43,511 nt of DNA from Sphingobium fluviale (GCF_004122115.1 NZ_SBKP01000018.1:1-43511), one strand, 5' to 3'; shown: positions 14,500 to 22,779, numbered from the stretch's first letter. Notes: generated from the letters alone by a model not told the origin. Made by a program: numbers and translations.

Positions 14500-15303
14500 A
14501 TGTCGGGTTCGCAAGCGCATATCATCGTTTTTGCCAATGAAAAGGGCGGCACCGGCAAATCCACCACCGCCGTGCATACCGGAGTCGCGCTTTCAGCCAT
14601 GGGCCACAAGGTGGCGATGCTGGACCTTGACCCGCGCCAGCGCACCGTGACGCGCTATCTCGAAAACCGCGCCGAAACTGCGCGCCGCCGGGGCATAGAC
14701 CTGCCGACGCCCATATTCCGCGTTTTTGACGGCGCACGCGAGGATGATCTTGACGCGGCCTATAAAGAGCTGGCCGAGGGCATGGATTTCCTGATCGTCG
14801 ATACGCCGGGACGCGACGATGCCTATGCCAAATATATGGCCGCCCGTTCCAACACGCTCGTCACCCCGATGAACGACAGCTTCGTCGATTTCGACCTGAT
14901 TGGCCAGGTCGATGCCGAGAGCTTCAAGGTGAAGCGCCTGTCCTTCTACGCCGAGCTGATCTTCGAGGCGCGCAAGACCCGCGCCAAGGCGGATGGCGTG
15001 ACGATCGACTGGGTGGTGCTGAGGAACCGCCTGCAGCATCTGGAAGCGCGCAACATGCGCCGGGTGGGTGAGGCGCTGATCGAGCTATCCAAGCGCGTCG
15101 GCTTCCGCGTGATCCCCGGCCTGTCAGAGCGGGTGGTGTTCCGCGAGCTGTTCCCTTCCGGGCTCACCCTGCTCGACAAGGGGCAGTTGGGCGATCTCGG
15201 CTTTTCCCACCTCGCTGCGCGGCAGGAACTGCGCGAGATGGTGACGGGCCTCGCGCTACCGCTGGTCGAGCAACGCGCCGAAGCCGGGATGAGCGCTGCC
15301 TGA
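14500..15303 (+). CDS. mipZ: Division-plane positioning ATPase MipZ (ParA/MinD family)
   Basis: MipZ forms a gradient from the cell poles through ParB and blocks FtsZ polymerisation, so that division occurs at midcell. The 267-residue protein has the deviant Walker A KGGTGKST (15-22), the switch region FLIVDTPGRDDAY, and long MipZ-specific stretches (NTLVTPMNDSFVDFDLIGQVD, WVVLRNRLQHLEARNMRRVGEAL, SERVVFRELFPSGLTLLD). A GGGGGAGACGG stretch precedes the start. The downstream J-domain gene overlaps its stop by one base. Confidence 0.95.
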   Translation: MSGSQAHIIVFANEKGGTGKSTTAVHTGVALSAMGHKVAMLDLDPRQRTVTRYLENRAETARRRGIDLPTPIFRVFDGAREDDLDAAYKELAEGMDFLIVDTPGRDDAYAKYMAARSNTLVTPMNDSFVDFDLIGQVDAESFKVKRLSFYAELIFEARKTRAKADGVTIDWVVLRNRLQHLEARNMRRVGEALIELSKRVGFRVIPGLSERVVFRELFPSGLTLLDKGQLGDLGFSHLAARQELREMVTGLALPLVEQRAEAGMSAA

Positions 15304-15740
15304 TGGGCTTTCTCGCGCTGGTCCTGATTGGCGTGGCGGGCTGGCTGATTTTCAGCGGCAAGCTCTCCCGCATGACCGGCAAGGATGGCGCGATGCTGGG
15401 GCTGGCGATTGTCGGCGCGGTGATGACGGCGCGCGGCAGCACAATCTGGGGCGCGATCCCGCTGGGGGTTGCCGCGCTCTATGCGCTGAGGCGCTGGTCT
15501 GCCGCCAACCCGCGCAAGGCGTTTGCGCCGCCTCCTTCAGTGCCGGAGCCGGAAGCCGTGCGAGAGGCGCGCGCGCTGCTGGGGGTGGAAGCCAACGCTA
15601 CCGCTGAAGACATTCGCGCCGCCCACCGCCGCCTGATCGCGAAAATTCACCCCGATGCCGGGGGCACCGAGGCTTTGGCAGAGAAAATTAACGAGGCCCG
15701 GTCCATATTGTTGCAACATCTCTCGGCAAAAGACGTTTGA
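15303..15740 (+). CDS. Membrane-anchored J-domain protein
   Basis: The 145-residue protein begins with two or three hydrophobic stretches (GFLALVLIGVAGWLIFSG, GAMLGLAIVGAVMTARG, GAIPLGVAALYAL) and ends in a J-domain with HPD at 116-118 (LIAKIHPDAGGTEALAEKINEARSILL). J-domains stimulate DnaK ATPase. The order, membrane part first and J-domain at the C-terminus, resembles the Pam18/TIM14-like DnaJ proteins common in alphaproteobacteria. Its ATG shares one base with the mipZ stop (TGATG). The client is unknown. Confidence 0.85.
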   Translation: MGFLALVLIGVAGWLIFSGKLSRMTGKDGAMLGLAIVGAVMTARGSTIWGAIPLGVAALYALRRWSAANPRKAFAPPPSVPEPEAVREARALLGVEANATAEDIRAAHRRLIAKIHPDAGGTEALAEKINEARSILLQHLSAKDV

Positions 15741-15797
15741 AATCATACCAACAAGTCGCATCCGCCCATAACCGACCATAAGACAAGCAGGATTTCG

Positions 15798-17180
15798 ATG
15801 ACCCACAACTTCCACCCCACCACCCTTCGCGAATATGACATCCGCGGCATCATCGGCGAGACGCTGGGCGAGGACGACGCCTATGCCATAGGCCGCGGCT
15901 TTGGCACGCTGATCGCTCGCGCGGGCGGCAAGAGCGTGGCTGTGGGCTATGACGGGCGCGTCAGCTCTCCCGTGCTGGAGGCGGCGCTGGTGAAAGGCCT
16001 CAACGACAGCGGCATCCATGCCGTGCGCGTCGGCATGGGGCCGACCCCGATGCTATATTATGCCGAGGCGACGGAGCAGGTGGATGGCGGCATCCAGATA
16101 ACCGGCAGCCATAATCCCGCCAATTACAACGGCTTCAAGATGGTATTTCAGGGCCGCCCGTTTTTCGGCGCGGACATCCTTGGCCTCGGCAAGATGGCGG
16201 CGGAGGGAGACTGGGTCTCCGGCAACGCAGGTTCCAACCAGATCGACATCATGGACCGCTATGTCGCGCGGTTGCTTGAGGGCTTTGACGGGCAGGCGCT
16301 GCGCATCGGCTGGGACGCGGGCAACGGCGCCGCCGGGCCGGTGGTCGACAAGCTCGTCAAGCTGCTGCCCGGCGAGCATTTCACGCTGTACACCGATGTT
16401 GACGGAAACTTCCCCAACCATCACCCCGATCCTACCGAAGAGAAGAATTTGCAGGATCTCAAGGCGCTTGTCGCGGAGAAGAATCTCCATTTCGGAGTAG
16501 CTTTCGATGGCGATGGCGATCGAATCGGCGCGATCGACGGAGAAGGCCGGGTGATCTGGGGCGATCAGCTGCTCGCCATCTATGCCGAGCCGGTGCTGCG
16601 CGAAGTGCCCGGTGCCACGATTATCGCGGATGTGAAGGCCAGCCAGGCGCTGTATGACCGCGTGGCGGAGCTGGGCGGACAGCCGCTGATGTGGAAGACC
16701 GGCCACAGCCTCATCAAGTCCAAAATGAAGGAAACGGGCAGCCCGCTTGCGGGGGAAATGAGCGGTCATGTCTTCTTCAAGCATGAATATTACGGCTTTG
16801 ACGACGCGCTTTATGCCGCGATCCGCCTGATTCGCGCCGCATCCACGCTGGGCAAGAGCGTGACGCAGCTGCGCGGCGAGATGCCCGCTATGGTCAATAC
16901 GCCCGAAATGCGCTTTCAGGTCGATGAGAGCCGCAAGTTCGCGGCGGTGGACGAGGTGCTGGCCCGGCTCAAGGCATCGGGCGCTGAGGTGAACGATACC
17001 GACGGCGCGCGGGTGAACACGGCGGACGGCTGGTGGCTCTTGCGCGCGTCCAACACGCAGGACGTGCTGGTCGCGCGGGCGGAGGCGAAGGACGAAGCGG
17101 GTCTTGAGCGGCTGATGGCGCAGATAGACGAGCAGCTCGGCCTCTCCGGCATCAAGCGCGGCCCGCAGGCAGGGCACTGA
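15798..17180 (+). CDS. Phosphomannomutase/phosphoglucomutase
   Basis: This enzyme interconverts the 1- and 6-phosphates of mannose and glucose, which supplies GDP-mannose and UDP-glucose for exopolysaccharide and LPS. The 460-residue protein is an alpha-D-phosphohexomutase of the AlgC/PgmG type, with phosphoserine S104 in ITGSHNP, the magnesium loop DGDGDR at 237-242, the sugar-binding [22 protein letters not shown] and a C-terminal phosphate-binding [15 protein letters not shown]. In gellan-producing sphingomonads the equivalent enzyme is PgmG. No polysaccharide cluster surrounds it here. Confidence 0.94.
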   Translation: MTHNFHPTTLREYDIRGIIGETLGEDDAYAIGRGFGTLIARAGGKSVAVGYDGRVSSPVLEAALVKGLNDSGIHAVRVGMGPTPMLYYAEATEQVDGGIQITGSHNPANYNGFKMVFQGRPFFGADILGLGKMAAEGDWVSGNAGSNQIDIMDRYVARLLEGFDGQALRIGWDAGNGAAGPVVDKLVKLLPGEHFTLYTDVDGNFPNHHPDPTEEKNLQDLKALVAEKNLHFGVAFDGDGDRIGAIDGEGRVIWGDQLLAIYAEPVLREVPGATIIADVKASQALYDRVAELGGQPLMWKTGHSLIKSKMKETGSPLAGEMSGHVFFKHEYYGFDDALYAAIRLIRAASTLGKSVTQLRGEMPAMVNTPEMRFQVDESRKFAAVDEVLARLKASGAEVNDTDGARVNTADGWWLLRASNTQDVLVARAEAKDEAGLERLMAQIDEQLGLSGIKRGPQAGH

Positions 17181-17193
17181 TTCGCGAAACAGC

Positions 17194-17224
17194 GCCGGGC
17201 GGCAGATTTGCGCTGCTGCCCGGC
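17194..17224 (+). terminator. GC-rich hairpin after the phosphohexomutase gene
   Basis: GCCGGGCGGCAG (17194-17205) pairs with CTGCTGCCCGGC (17213-17224) with one G-T pair and a seven-base loop, starting 13 bases after the stop codon. No U-run follows (CCCCTC), so it may stabilise the mRNA end or act with Rho rather than as an intrinsic terminator. Confidence 0.5.
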
Positions 17225-17284
17225 CCCCTCACGAAACGCGAATTTAACGGATTGTTAATTCGCGGCTGGGGATTGTTCGCAGGC

Positions 17285-17446
17285 TAACTCTACGAAATAG
17301 AAAGAAAAATCGGTCGATTGCAGATTTTGCAATCGTGAGGCTTCTTTTCGCACTTGCGGAAAAACAGGTCAGAACCCAAAAGGGCTGTGCCTTTCAGGCA
17401 TCCTCTCCTAAAAACTTTCAGCCGCCCTCCGGGGCGGCTTTTTTTT
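17285..17446 (+). ncRNA. Candidate small RNA or structured 3' UTR ending in an intrinsic terminator
   Basis: No open frame explains this stretch, yet it is structured. It has a perfect eight-pair hairpin CGATTGCA/TGCAATCG (17315-17335), a small hairpin TGCC-TTTCA-GGCA (17388-17400), a pyrimidine run TCCTCTCCT (17401-17409) complementary in type to ribosome-binding sites, and then the terminator at 17421-17446. Terminator plus anti-Shine-Dalgarno-like loop is a pattern of alphaproteobacterial trans-acting small RNAs. The 5' end is not defined, and the region could instead be the long 3' UTR of the phosphohexomutase mRNA. No known RNA family is recognised. Confidence 0.35.
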
Positions 17447-18286
17447 GCCTTCATTCCCTGCGCAGTCATGGTCGTCCTCAGCGCCAAAGGGCCATCCGCA
17501 CTCCTCGCACATTGTGTCGCCCGATGCTGCCAATCCATGCTTCACCGACACACGCTCATCGAACACAAAACAGTTGCCCTGCCAAAGGCTCTGATTTTCA
17601 GGAATTTCTTCCAGATACTTCAGGATGCCGCCCTTGAGGTGATACACCTCCTCCACTCCCATTTCCCGTGCCAGTGCCGTCGATTTCTCGCAGCGTATGC
17701 CGCCGGTGCAGAACATGGCGACCTTGGGCGCGGCGCGGCCTTCCTCAGCCCAGCGCTTTTTTTCGCGGGCAAACCAGCCGGGAAATTCGCTGAAGGTGCG
17801 GATTTTCGGGTCTATTGCACCCGCGAAGGTGCCGACCGAAACCTCATAATCGTTGCGGGTATCGATGAGGATCGTCTCCGGGTCCGCGATCAGCGCGTTC
17901 CAGTCCTGCGGCTCCACATACAGCCCGGCATTGTGGGCAGGGTCCAGCTCCCCCGCGTTCATAGTCACGATCTCGCGCTTTACCTTCACCTTCATCTTGC
18001 CGAAGGGATGCGCCTGCGCCCAGGCATATTTCACCTCCAGTCCGGCGCATCCTGGCAAGGTGCGCAACCGCGCCACCAGCGCCTCAACAGCCGCTTCTGT
18101 GCCGGAAATAGTGCCGTTAATGCCCTCGCGCGCCAGCAACAACGTTCCGCGCATGCCAAGCTCCGCACACCAGCCGGTTATCACCGCCCTGATTGCGGGA
18201 GGATCGTCGAAATGCGCAAAGCGATAGAGCGCCGCGATGCGGATAGGGGTTGTTACCGGGTTTCCCCGCTCGTCCGTTGCTGTCAT
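17408..18286 (-). CDS. trhO: tRNA uridine(34) hydroxylase TrhO (rhodanese-like, YceA type)
   Basis: TrhO makes 5-hydroxyuridine at the wobble position of tRNAs using oxygen. The 292-residue protein has an N-terminal acylphosphatase-like domain (LLLAREGINGTISGTEAAVEAL, HPFGKMKVKVKREIVTM) and a rhodanese domain with ILIDTRNDYEVSVGTFAGAIDP and catalytic C193 in CTGGIRCEKS. A C-terminal Cys/His segment (CEECGWPFGAEDDHDC) may bind metal. The last residues KKKPPRRAAESF are encoded by the complement of a plus-strand terminator, so the natural end of the protein may have been shaped by that element. Confidence 0.93.
   Translation of the reverse strand: MTATDERGNPVTTPIRIAALYRFAHFDDPPAIRAVITGWCAELGMRGTLLLAREGINGTISGTEAAVEALVARLRTLPGCAGLEVKYAWAQAHPFGKMKVKVKREIVTMNAGELDPAHNAGLYVEPQDWNALIADPETILIDTRNDYEVSVGTFAGAIDPKIRTFSEFPGWFAREKKRWAEEGRAAPKVAMFCTGGIRCEKSTALAREMGVEEVYHLKGGILKYLEEIPENQSLWQGNCFVFDERVSVKHGLAASGDTMCEECGWPFGAEDDHDCAGNEGKKKPPRRAAESF
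17421..17446 (+). terminator. Intrinsic terminator lying inside the 3' coding end of trhO
   Basis: GCCGCCC-TCCG-GGGCGGC (17421-17438) is a perfect seven-pair stem with a UCCG tetraloop, directly followed by eight T residues (17439-17446). It works only for plus-strand transcripts. On the minus strand the same bases encode the KKKPPRRAA tail of the convergent trhO gene. Confidence 0.9.
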
Positions 18287-18489
18287 GCTTTTTGCGTTAG
18301 GCCATGCAGGCGCCAGATGACAAGTTGGCGTGCGTCACTGTTGCCAATATGTACGACAACAAAGCGAAAGAGAGTAAATTCGCTGTAAATTCCAGTCATG
18401 CTTGTTGCTTTGGTAATAAAATGGATCATACTCATCTCACAACCAAACCGGATGATCCGTTAGAGGTCATGTTTAGGAAAGGGTGCATC
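18287..18489. promoter_or_regulatory. Divergent upstream region of trhO and the TonB-dependent receptor
   Basis: This 203-base AT-richer gap must hold the start signals of both genes. It contains a perfect short palindrome CGGAT-G-ATCCG at 18449-18459 and the imperfect inverted repeat GTTGCC...CGACAAC around 18340-18360. Either could be a repressor site for the receptor gene. I see no clear -35/-10 pair, so this entry records position and repeats only. An open frame continues upstream from the receptor start to 18304 but has no signal-peptide character. Confidence 0.3.
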
Positions 18490-21285
18490 ATGAAGAAGAG
18501 CCTTGAGATTTTCACTCGCGGCGCTGCGGTAGCAACCATCGCCTTCAGCCTTTCAGCCCACGCTCAGGAGGCAGCACCGCCCGCCCCGGCCGAAGAGGCA
18601 GCCGCACCGGAGGTGCCGGACGAAAGCGTCATCATTGTCACCGCAACCCGGCGCGCCAGCCCGCTGTCCAATGTGCCGATCGCCGTTTCCGCCGTCACCG
18701 CCGCCAGCCTGCAAAACAGCGGCGCGAACGACATACGCCAGCTCAATCAGCTTGCGCCGTCGCTGCTGGTTTCCTCTACCGGCTCCGAAGCCAATGGCTC
18801 CGCGCGTATTCGCGGCGTTGGCACGGTGGGCGACAATCCCGGCCTCGAAAGCTCGGTCGCGGTGTTCATCGATGGCGTCTACCGCTCGCGTACCGGCGCG
18901 GGCCTGACCGACCTGGGCGAGATCGAGCGTATCGAGGTGCTGCGCGGTCCGCAGGGCACACTTTTCGGCCGCAACGCCTCCGCCGGCCTCATCAACATCG
19001 TCTCGAAGGGACCGGAGTTCACCTTCGGCGCCAAGGGAGAGATCACCTACGGCAACTATGATTTCTGGCGCGTGTCGGGCAGCGTCACCGGCCCGGTGAG
19101 CGAGAAGATCGCGCTGCGGATGGATGGCGTGTGGAGCCAGCGCGATGGCTTCATGAAGCTTGTCGACGCGGCGGGCAACAAGACAGGCGATGCGAACGAC
19201 CGCGACCGCTATTTCCTGCGCGGGCAGGCGCTGATCGAGCCGAATGACGCGCTCTCCATCCGCCTCATCGGCGACTATACCAACCGCGACGAAAGCTGCT
19301 GCGCGGCGGTGTATATTTCTACGCGGGAAGTGGCGGATCCGACGCCGGGGGTGGCTGGGGACGCGACTGCTAGCCCATTTAATCGTATCGTGCGGGTATT
19401 AAACGGTATCAAGCCCGGCTCCGTGCCCACAACGCCCAACCCCTATTCGCGCACAGCTTATACATCACCCAACCGTCCCTATGTGAGCAAACTGAAGGAC
19501 TGGGGGCTGTCAGGCGAAATCAACTATGATTTCGGTGACGCAAAGCTGACCAGCATTACCGCCTATCGCGACTATAAATCGAACGACTACGGCGATTATG
19601 ATTATTCCGCGGCGGACATTCTCTATCGCGATCCCAACACCTATCGCCAGTTCAAGACCTTCACACAGGAACTTCGCCTGCAGGGCGAGGCCTTCGAGGG
19701 CAAGCTAGACTGGCTTGTCGGCGGCTATCTCGCCAACGAGAAGCTGACGCTGGAAGATAACATAGTCTTTGGCGCCGACTATGGCAGGTTTGCTACGTGC
19801 CGGATTCTGACTGGTAATCTGACAGCAACAAGCACGCCACTAAACCTCTCAAACTTTCCTTATGCTGCGTGCGGATCTTCCGCTGGGCTCGCTCCGCTGA
19901 TTGCTGGGACCGGAGCTCTGGCAGGCGCGTTTACCGCGCTGACGAACATTCCATCTGGAACGGGCGATGTGCACAGCCGCTATTTCCAGAAAAGCAAGAA
20001 CTGGGCGCTGTTCACCCACAACATCGTGCACATTACGGACACGCTCGATTTCACCGGCGGCTTGCGCTACACGCATGAAAGCAAGGATTTTTCAGCCAGC
20101 TTCAACAATAACAACGTCATCTGTCCCAGCTTGCAAACTGCATTGGCGCCCGCTCTTACCAACCCGGCGTCAGCTGCGGCAGCACGCGGCATTCTCACCT
20201 TTGCCTGCCTTGGCAACAGCAGCGCCGGCATCCCCGGCGTACCTGGGCTCAACAACCTCGCGCTGCGCGACAAGATCAGCGATGGCGAGTTTTCCGGCAC
20301 GGCCGTTCTCTCGTTCAAGCCCTCCCGCGAAACCCTGCTCTACGCCAGCTACTCGCGCGGCTATAAGGCGGGCGGCTATAATCTTGACCGGTTTGAGCTG
20401 GGCAACACCGGGCTTTCTCCGCTAACGTCATCGCCGTTCCCCTATTTCTCGCCTCGCTCCAATGCCGATGCGCCATCATTGCGCTTCGCTGCGGAGAAAG
20501 TGGACTCTTTCGAGGTGGGCATGAAATATGCCGCACGGCAATGGAACGTCAGCATCGCCGCCTTCCGGCAGGAGTTCAAAGACTTTCAGCTCAATACGTT
20601 TAACGGCACAGGCTTCGTCGTGCAGAACATCAACGGCTGCTCCACCGCGCTCACAGCGGGGCGCACCTGCGCCAAGAAGGATGTGAAGCCCGGCCTCATC
20701 AGCCAGGGCGTGGAGGTTGAACTGAGCGCCTCGCCCATCCGCAATGTGCGCGTGAGTGGCGGCCTCACTTATGCCAAGGCGAAGTTCGCCAAGCGGCTCG
20801 TCGGCAGCAGCGATGGACAAACCCCGCTCGATACGGCGCTGTTCCTGCTACCTGGCAACCTTAACAGCAACGCGCCGGAGTTCGTCACCACGGCGAGTTT
20901 CGCCTGGACGCCGGACATCGGCTCCAGCGGCCTCTCCGGCCTGTTCTATATCGATGGCCGCATGACCGGAGACTATAATACCGGCTCAGACATCTTCCCG
21001 GAAAAGACACAAGACGGCTATGATGTGTGGAACGCGCGCATTGGTATTCGCGGACCGGAGCAGCGCTGGGCGGTAGAGTTCTGGGGCCAGAACATCTTCA
21101 ACGCCAAATATACGCAGGTGGCGTTCAACTCGCCGTTGCAAGGCAGCGGGTCTATCGCACAGGTGCAGGCCTTCGGCGCGCCAACCAGCCCCACAGCGCC
21201 CAATTTCGCGGCGGGGAACCAGCTTTTCTCCGCCTATCTCGCCGAACCCCGCACTTATGGCATTACCATTCGCGGCAAGTTCTGA
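18490..21285 (+). CDS. TonB-dependent outer membrane receptor
   Basis: These receptors import bound substrates through a 22-strand barrel using TonB energy. The 931-residue protein has a signal peptide ending at SAHAQ (about residue 23) and a Pro/Ala/Glu-rich stretch. The TonB-box-like ESVIIVTATRR near 45 and the plug domain follow (NVPIAVSAVTAASLQ, ARIRGVGTV, VAVFIDGVYRSRTG, IERIEVLRGPQGTLFGRNASAGLINIVSKGP). The barrel ends in ITIRGKF with a terminal aromatic. The start at 18490 is chosen because it gives the signal peptide. Predicted outer loops contain paired cysteines (RDESCC, FATCRI with YAACGS, VICPS with TFACLG, NGCSTA with RTCAKK). The substrate is not known and no catabolic or siderophore genes are adjacent. 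Confidence 0.95.
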   Translation: MKKSLEIFTRGAAVATIAFSLSAHAQEAAPPAPAEEAAAPEVPDESVIIVTATRRASPLSNVPIAVSAVTAASLQNSGANDIRQLNQLAPSLLVSSTGSEANGSARIRGVGTVGDNPGLESSVAVFIDGVYRSRTGAGLTDLGEIERIEVLRGPQGTLFGRNASAGLINIVSKGPEFTFGAKGEITYGNYDFWRVSGSVTGPVSEKIALRMDGVWSQRDGFMKLVDAAGNKTGDANDRDRYFLRGQALIEPNDALSIRLIGDYTNRDESCCAAVYISTREVADPTPGVAGDATASPFNRIVRVLNGIKPGSVPTTPNPYSRTAYTSPNRPYVSKLKDWGLSGEINYDFGDAKLTSITAYRDYKSNDYGDYDYSAADILYRDPNTYRQFKTFTQELRLQGEAFEGKLDWLVGGYLANEKLTLEDNIVFGADYGRFATCRILTGNLTATSTPLNLSNFPYAACGSSAGLAPLIAGTGALAGAFTALTNIPSGTGDVHSRYFQKSKNWALFTHNIVHITDTLDFTGGLRYTHESKDFSASFNNNNVICPSLQTALAPALTNPASAAAARGILTFACLGNSSAGIPGVPGLNNLALRDKISDGEFSGTAVLSFKPSRETLLYASYSRGYKAGGYNLDRFELGNTGLSPLTSSPFPYFSPRSNADAPSLRFAAEKVDSFEVGMKYAARQWNVSIAAFRQEFKDFQLNTFNGTGFVVQNINGCSTALTAGRTCAKKDVKPGLISQGVEVELSASPIRNVRVSGGLTYAKAKFAKRLVGSSDGQTPLDTALFLLPGNLNSNAPEFVTTASFAWTPDIGSSGLSGLFYIDGRMTGDYNTGSDIFPEKTQDGYDVWNARIGIRGPEQRWAVEFWGQNIFNAKYTQVAFNSPLQGSGSIAQVQAFGAPTSPTAPNFAAGNQLFSAYLAEPRTYGITIRGKF

Positions 21286-21311
21286 CCCTATTGTGGGCGA
21301 TGGAAGGAAGG

Positions 21312-21338
21312 GGCCGCTCCGCAAGGGGCGGCCTTTTT
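21312..21338 (+). terminator. Intrinsic terminator of the TonB-dependent receptor gene
   Basis: GGCCGCTC (21312-21319) pairs with GGGCGGCC (21326-21333), one pair being G-T, with loop CGCAAG, and TTTTT follows (21334-21338). It lies 26 bases past the stop codon and just before the convergent yggS stop. Confidence 0.88.
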
Positions 21339-21348
21339 CGTGTAAACT

Positions 21349-22029
21349 CTATCCCCGCGCGCCGAACAGTGCGGAGCCGACGCGCACATGGGTCGCGCCG
21401 AGCATCACCGCCGTCTCATAGTCGCCGGACATACCCATAGAGAGACCCGCCAGCCCCTGCTCCCGCGCAATTTTCGCCAACAGCGCGAAATAGGGCGCGG
21501 CCTCTACGTCGGCTGGAGGCACGCACATCAGCCCCGCAACCGGGATCTCCGCTTCGCGCGCGGCATCGAGCAAGCCCGGCACATCGGCAATCGCGCAACC
21601 GCCCTTCTGTGCCTCAGCACCGATATTGACCTGAATGAAGCAAGGCACGCGCCTGCCCGCTGCCGCCATCGCCTTGCCCAGCGCCGCAACCAGCGAAGGG
21701 CGGTCGAGCGAGTGGATCACATCGAACAGCGCCACCGCTTCCGCCGCCTTGTTGCTCTGGAGCTGGCCGACGAGGTGCAGCGTGACGTCCGGATAGCGCG
21801 CGCGCAGATCGGGCCATTTGCCTTGCGCCTCCTGCACCCGGTTCTCGCCGAAATGGCGCTGGCCCTGCCCCAGCAAAGGCAAGATCGCATCCGCATCATG
21901 AGTCTTTGAGATAGCGATCAGCGTTACGTCATCGGCGCTGCGCCCGGCAAGCAGGGCGGCGCGCGCAATGCGGCCCTGCACCTCGGCGAGCGGTGTAACG
22001 GCGGGCGTTTGGGGGCTGGATTGGTCCAT
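21349..22029 (-). CDS. yggS: YggS-family PLP homeostasis protein
   Basis: YggS/PROSC proteins bind pyridoxal phosphate without known catalysis and keep the free cofactor and amino acid pools balanced. The 226-residue single-domain TIM barrel shows the PLP lysine in LIAISKTHDADAI, then HFGENRVQEAQGKW, TLHLVGQLQSNKAAEAV, IHSLDRPSL, FIQVNIGAEAQKGG and the phosphate-binding LSMGMSGDYETAV with GATHVRVGSALFG. All conserved elements are present. It is divergent from the ThiE-like gene with only 22 bases between starts. Confidence 0.95.
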   Translation of the reverse strand: MDQSSPQTPAVTPLAEVQGRIARAALLAGRSADDVTLIAISKTHDADAILPLLGQGQRHFGENRVQEAQGKWPDLRARYPDVTLHLVGQLQSNKAAEAVALFDVIHSLDRPSLVAALGKAMAAAGRRVPCFIQVNIGAEAQKGGCAIADVPGLLDAAREAEIPVAGLMCVPPADVEAAPYFALLAKIAREQGLAGLSMGMSGDYETAVMLGATHVRVGSALFGARG

Positions 22030-22051
22030 GCGCGCCGCTATAGAGGGCGAT

Positions 22052-22627
22052 ATGCCTCGCCGCCAGCCCCCTTTCGGCCCGCGCCATACTCGCGCCCTGC
22101 CGGCTTTGTGGCTGTTTACCGATGAGCGCGTGGCGAAGGAGGCGCTGATGCGCGCGATCGCCCGGCTGCCGCGCGGGTCTGGCGTGGTATTCCGGCATTA
22201 CGGGCTGGAGCGCGAGGCGCGGGCTGCGGTGCGAGAGCAGATCGCAGCCCTTGCCCGGCGGCACGGCCTGATCCTGCTGGAGGCGGGAGAACGGCTGGGC
22301 AGGAGGGGGAACGGGGTTCACCACTCCTCTCATTATTCCCGCCGCGTTTGTGCAGCGGGGCAGCGCGATCTTGTCTCCGCCTCTGCCCATAGCATGCGCG
22401 AACTGGCCGCCGCCCATCGCGCGGGTGCAGACCTCGTGTTTGTTTCGCCGGTATTCCCCACCCGCTCTCATCCTGGCGGACGGACGCTGGGCCTATGGGG
22501 CTTCGCCGCGCTGGCACGACAGGCGCGCTGCCCGGTGATCGCCCTCGGTGGCATGAATACCGCGCATTTCCGCCGCCTCAAGCCACTAGGCGCCCACGGC
22601 TGGGCCGCCATCGACGCCCTGATATAG
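22052..22627 (+). CDS. Thiamine phosphate synthase-like (ThiE/TenI family) protein
   Basis: The 191-residue product is a ThiE/TenI-type TIM barrel: ALWLFTDERVAKEALMRAIARLP near the start, VVFRHYGLEREAR, SASAHSMRELAAAHRAGADLVFVSPVFPTRSHPGG and CPVIALGGMNTAHFRRLKPLGAHGWAAIDAL. ThiE couples hydroxymethylpyrimidine diphosphate and thiazole phosphate, while TenI relatives are aminotautomerases or unknown. Several ThiE diphosphate-binding residues are not obvious, so the exact reaction is uncertain. GAGGG stands seven bases before the chosen start at 22052; ATG at 22028 would add eight residues. No other thiamine gene is nearby. Confidence 0.8.
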   Translation: MPRRQPPFGPRHTRALPALWLFTDERVAKEALMRAIARLPRGSGVVFRHYGLEREARAAVREQIAALARRHGLILLEAGERLGRRGNGVHHSSHYSRRVCAAGQRDLVSASAHSMRELAAAHRAGADLVFVSPVFPTRSHPGGRTLGLWGFAALARQARCPVIALGGMNTAHFRRLKPLGAHGWAAIDALI

Positions 22628-22636
22628 ATCGAGGCA

Positions 22637-22779
22637 GGGATTGCCGGGGTTTCAGGTCAGATGGAGGCGAAAAGCCTGATTTGCGAGCACCGAAGCGCAG
22701 CGACCTTGAGGGTCGTGAGCATCGGAGCGCAACAAATCGGGCTTTGCAGGCCCGTATGGCCTGAAACCCCGGCAGTCCC
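22637..22779. repeat. Long nested palindromic intergenic repeat (REP-like)
   Basis: The outer arms GGGATTGCCGGGGTTTCAGG (22637-22656) and CCTGAAACCCCGGCAGTCCC (22760-22779) pair at 19 of 20 positions with one G-T pair. Inside are AGCCTGATTTG and CAAATCGGGCT, which can also pair. The core contains two near-copies of GAGCACCGAAGCGCA (22685-22699 and 22717-22731, as GAGCATCGGAGCGCA). The element fills the gap between two convergent genes and touches the stop codon of the minus-strand gene. The structure is seen directly. Membership in a dispersed sphingomonad repeat family is from memory and not verified. Confidence 0.7.

Noticed and set aside
18304..18489. Longer N-terminus for the TonB-dependent receptor
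   Set aside because: The extra 62 residues lack signal-peptide character, while the Met at 18490 starts a clear signal sequence.
21968..22051. Longer ThiE-like protein starting within yggS
   Set aside because: The upstream codons overlap the divergent yggS coding region, and the ribosome site GAGGG fits the Met at 22052.
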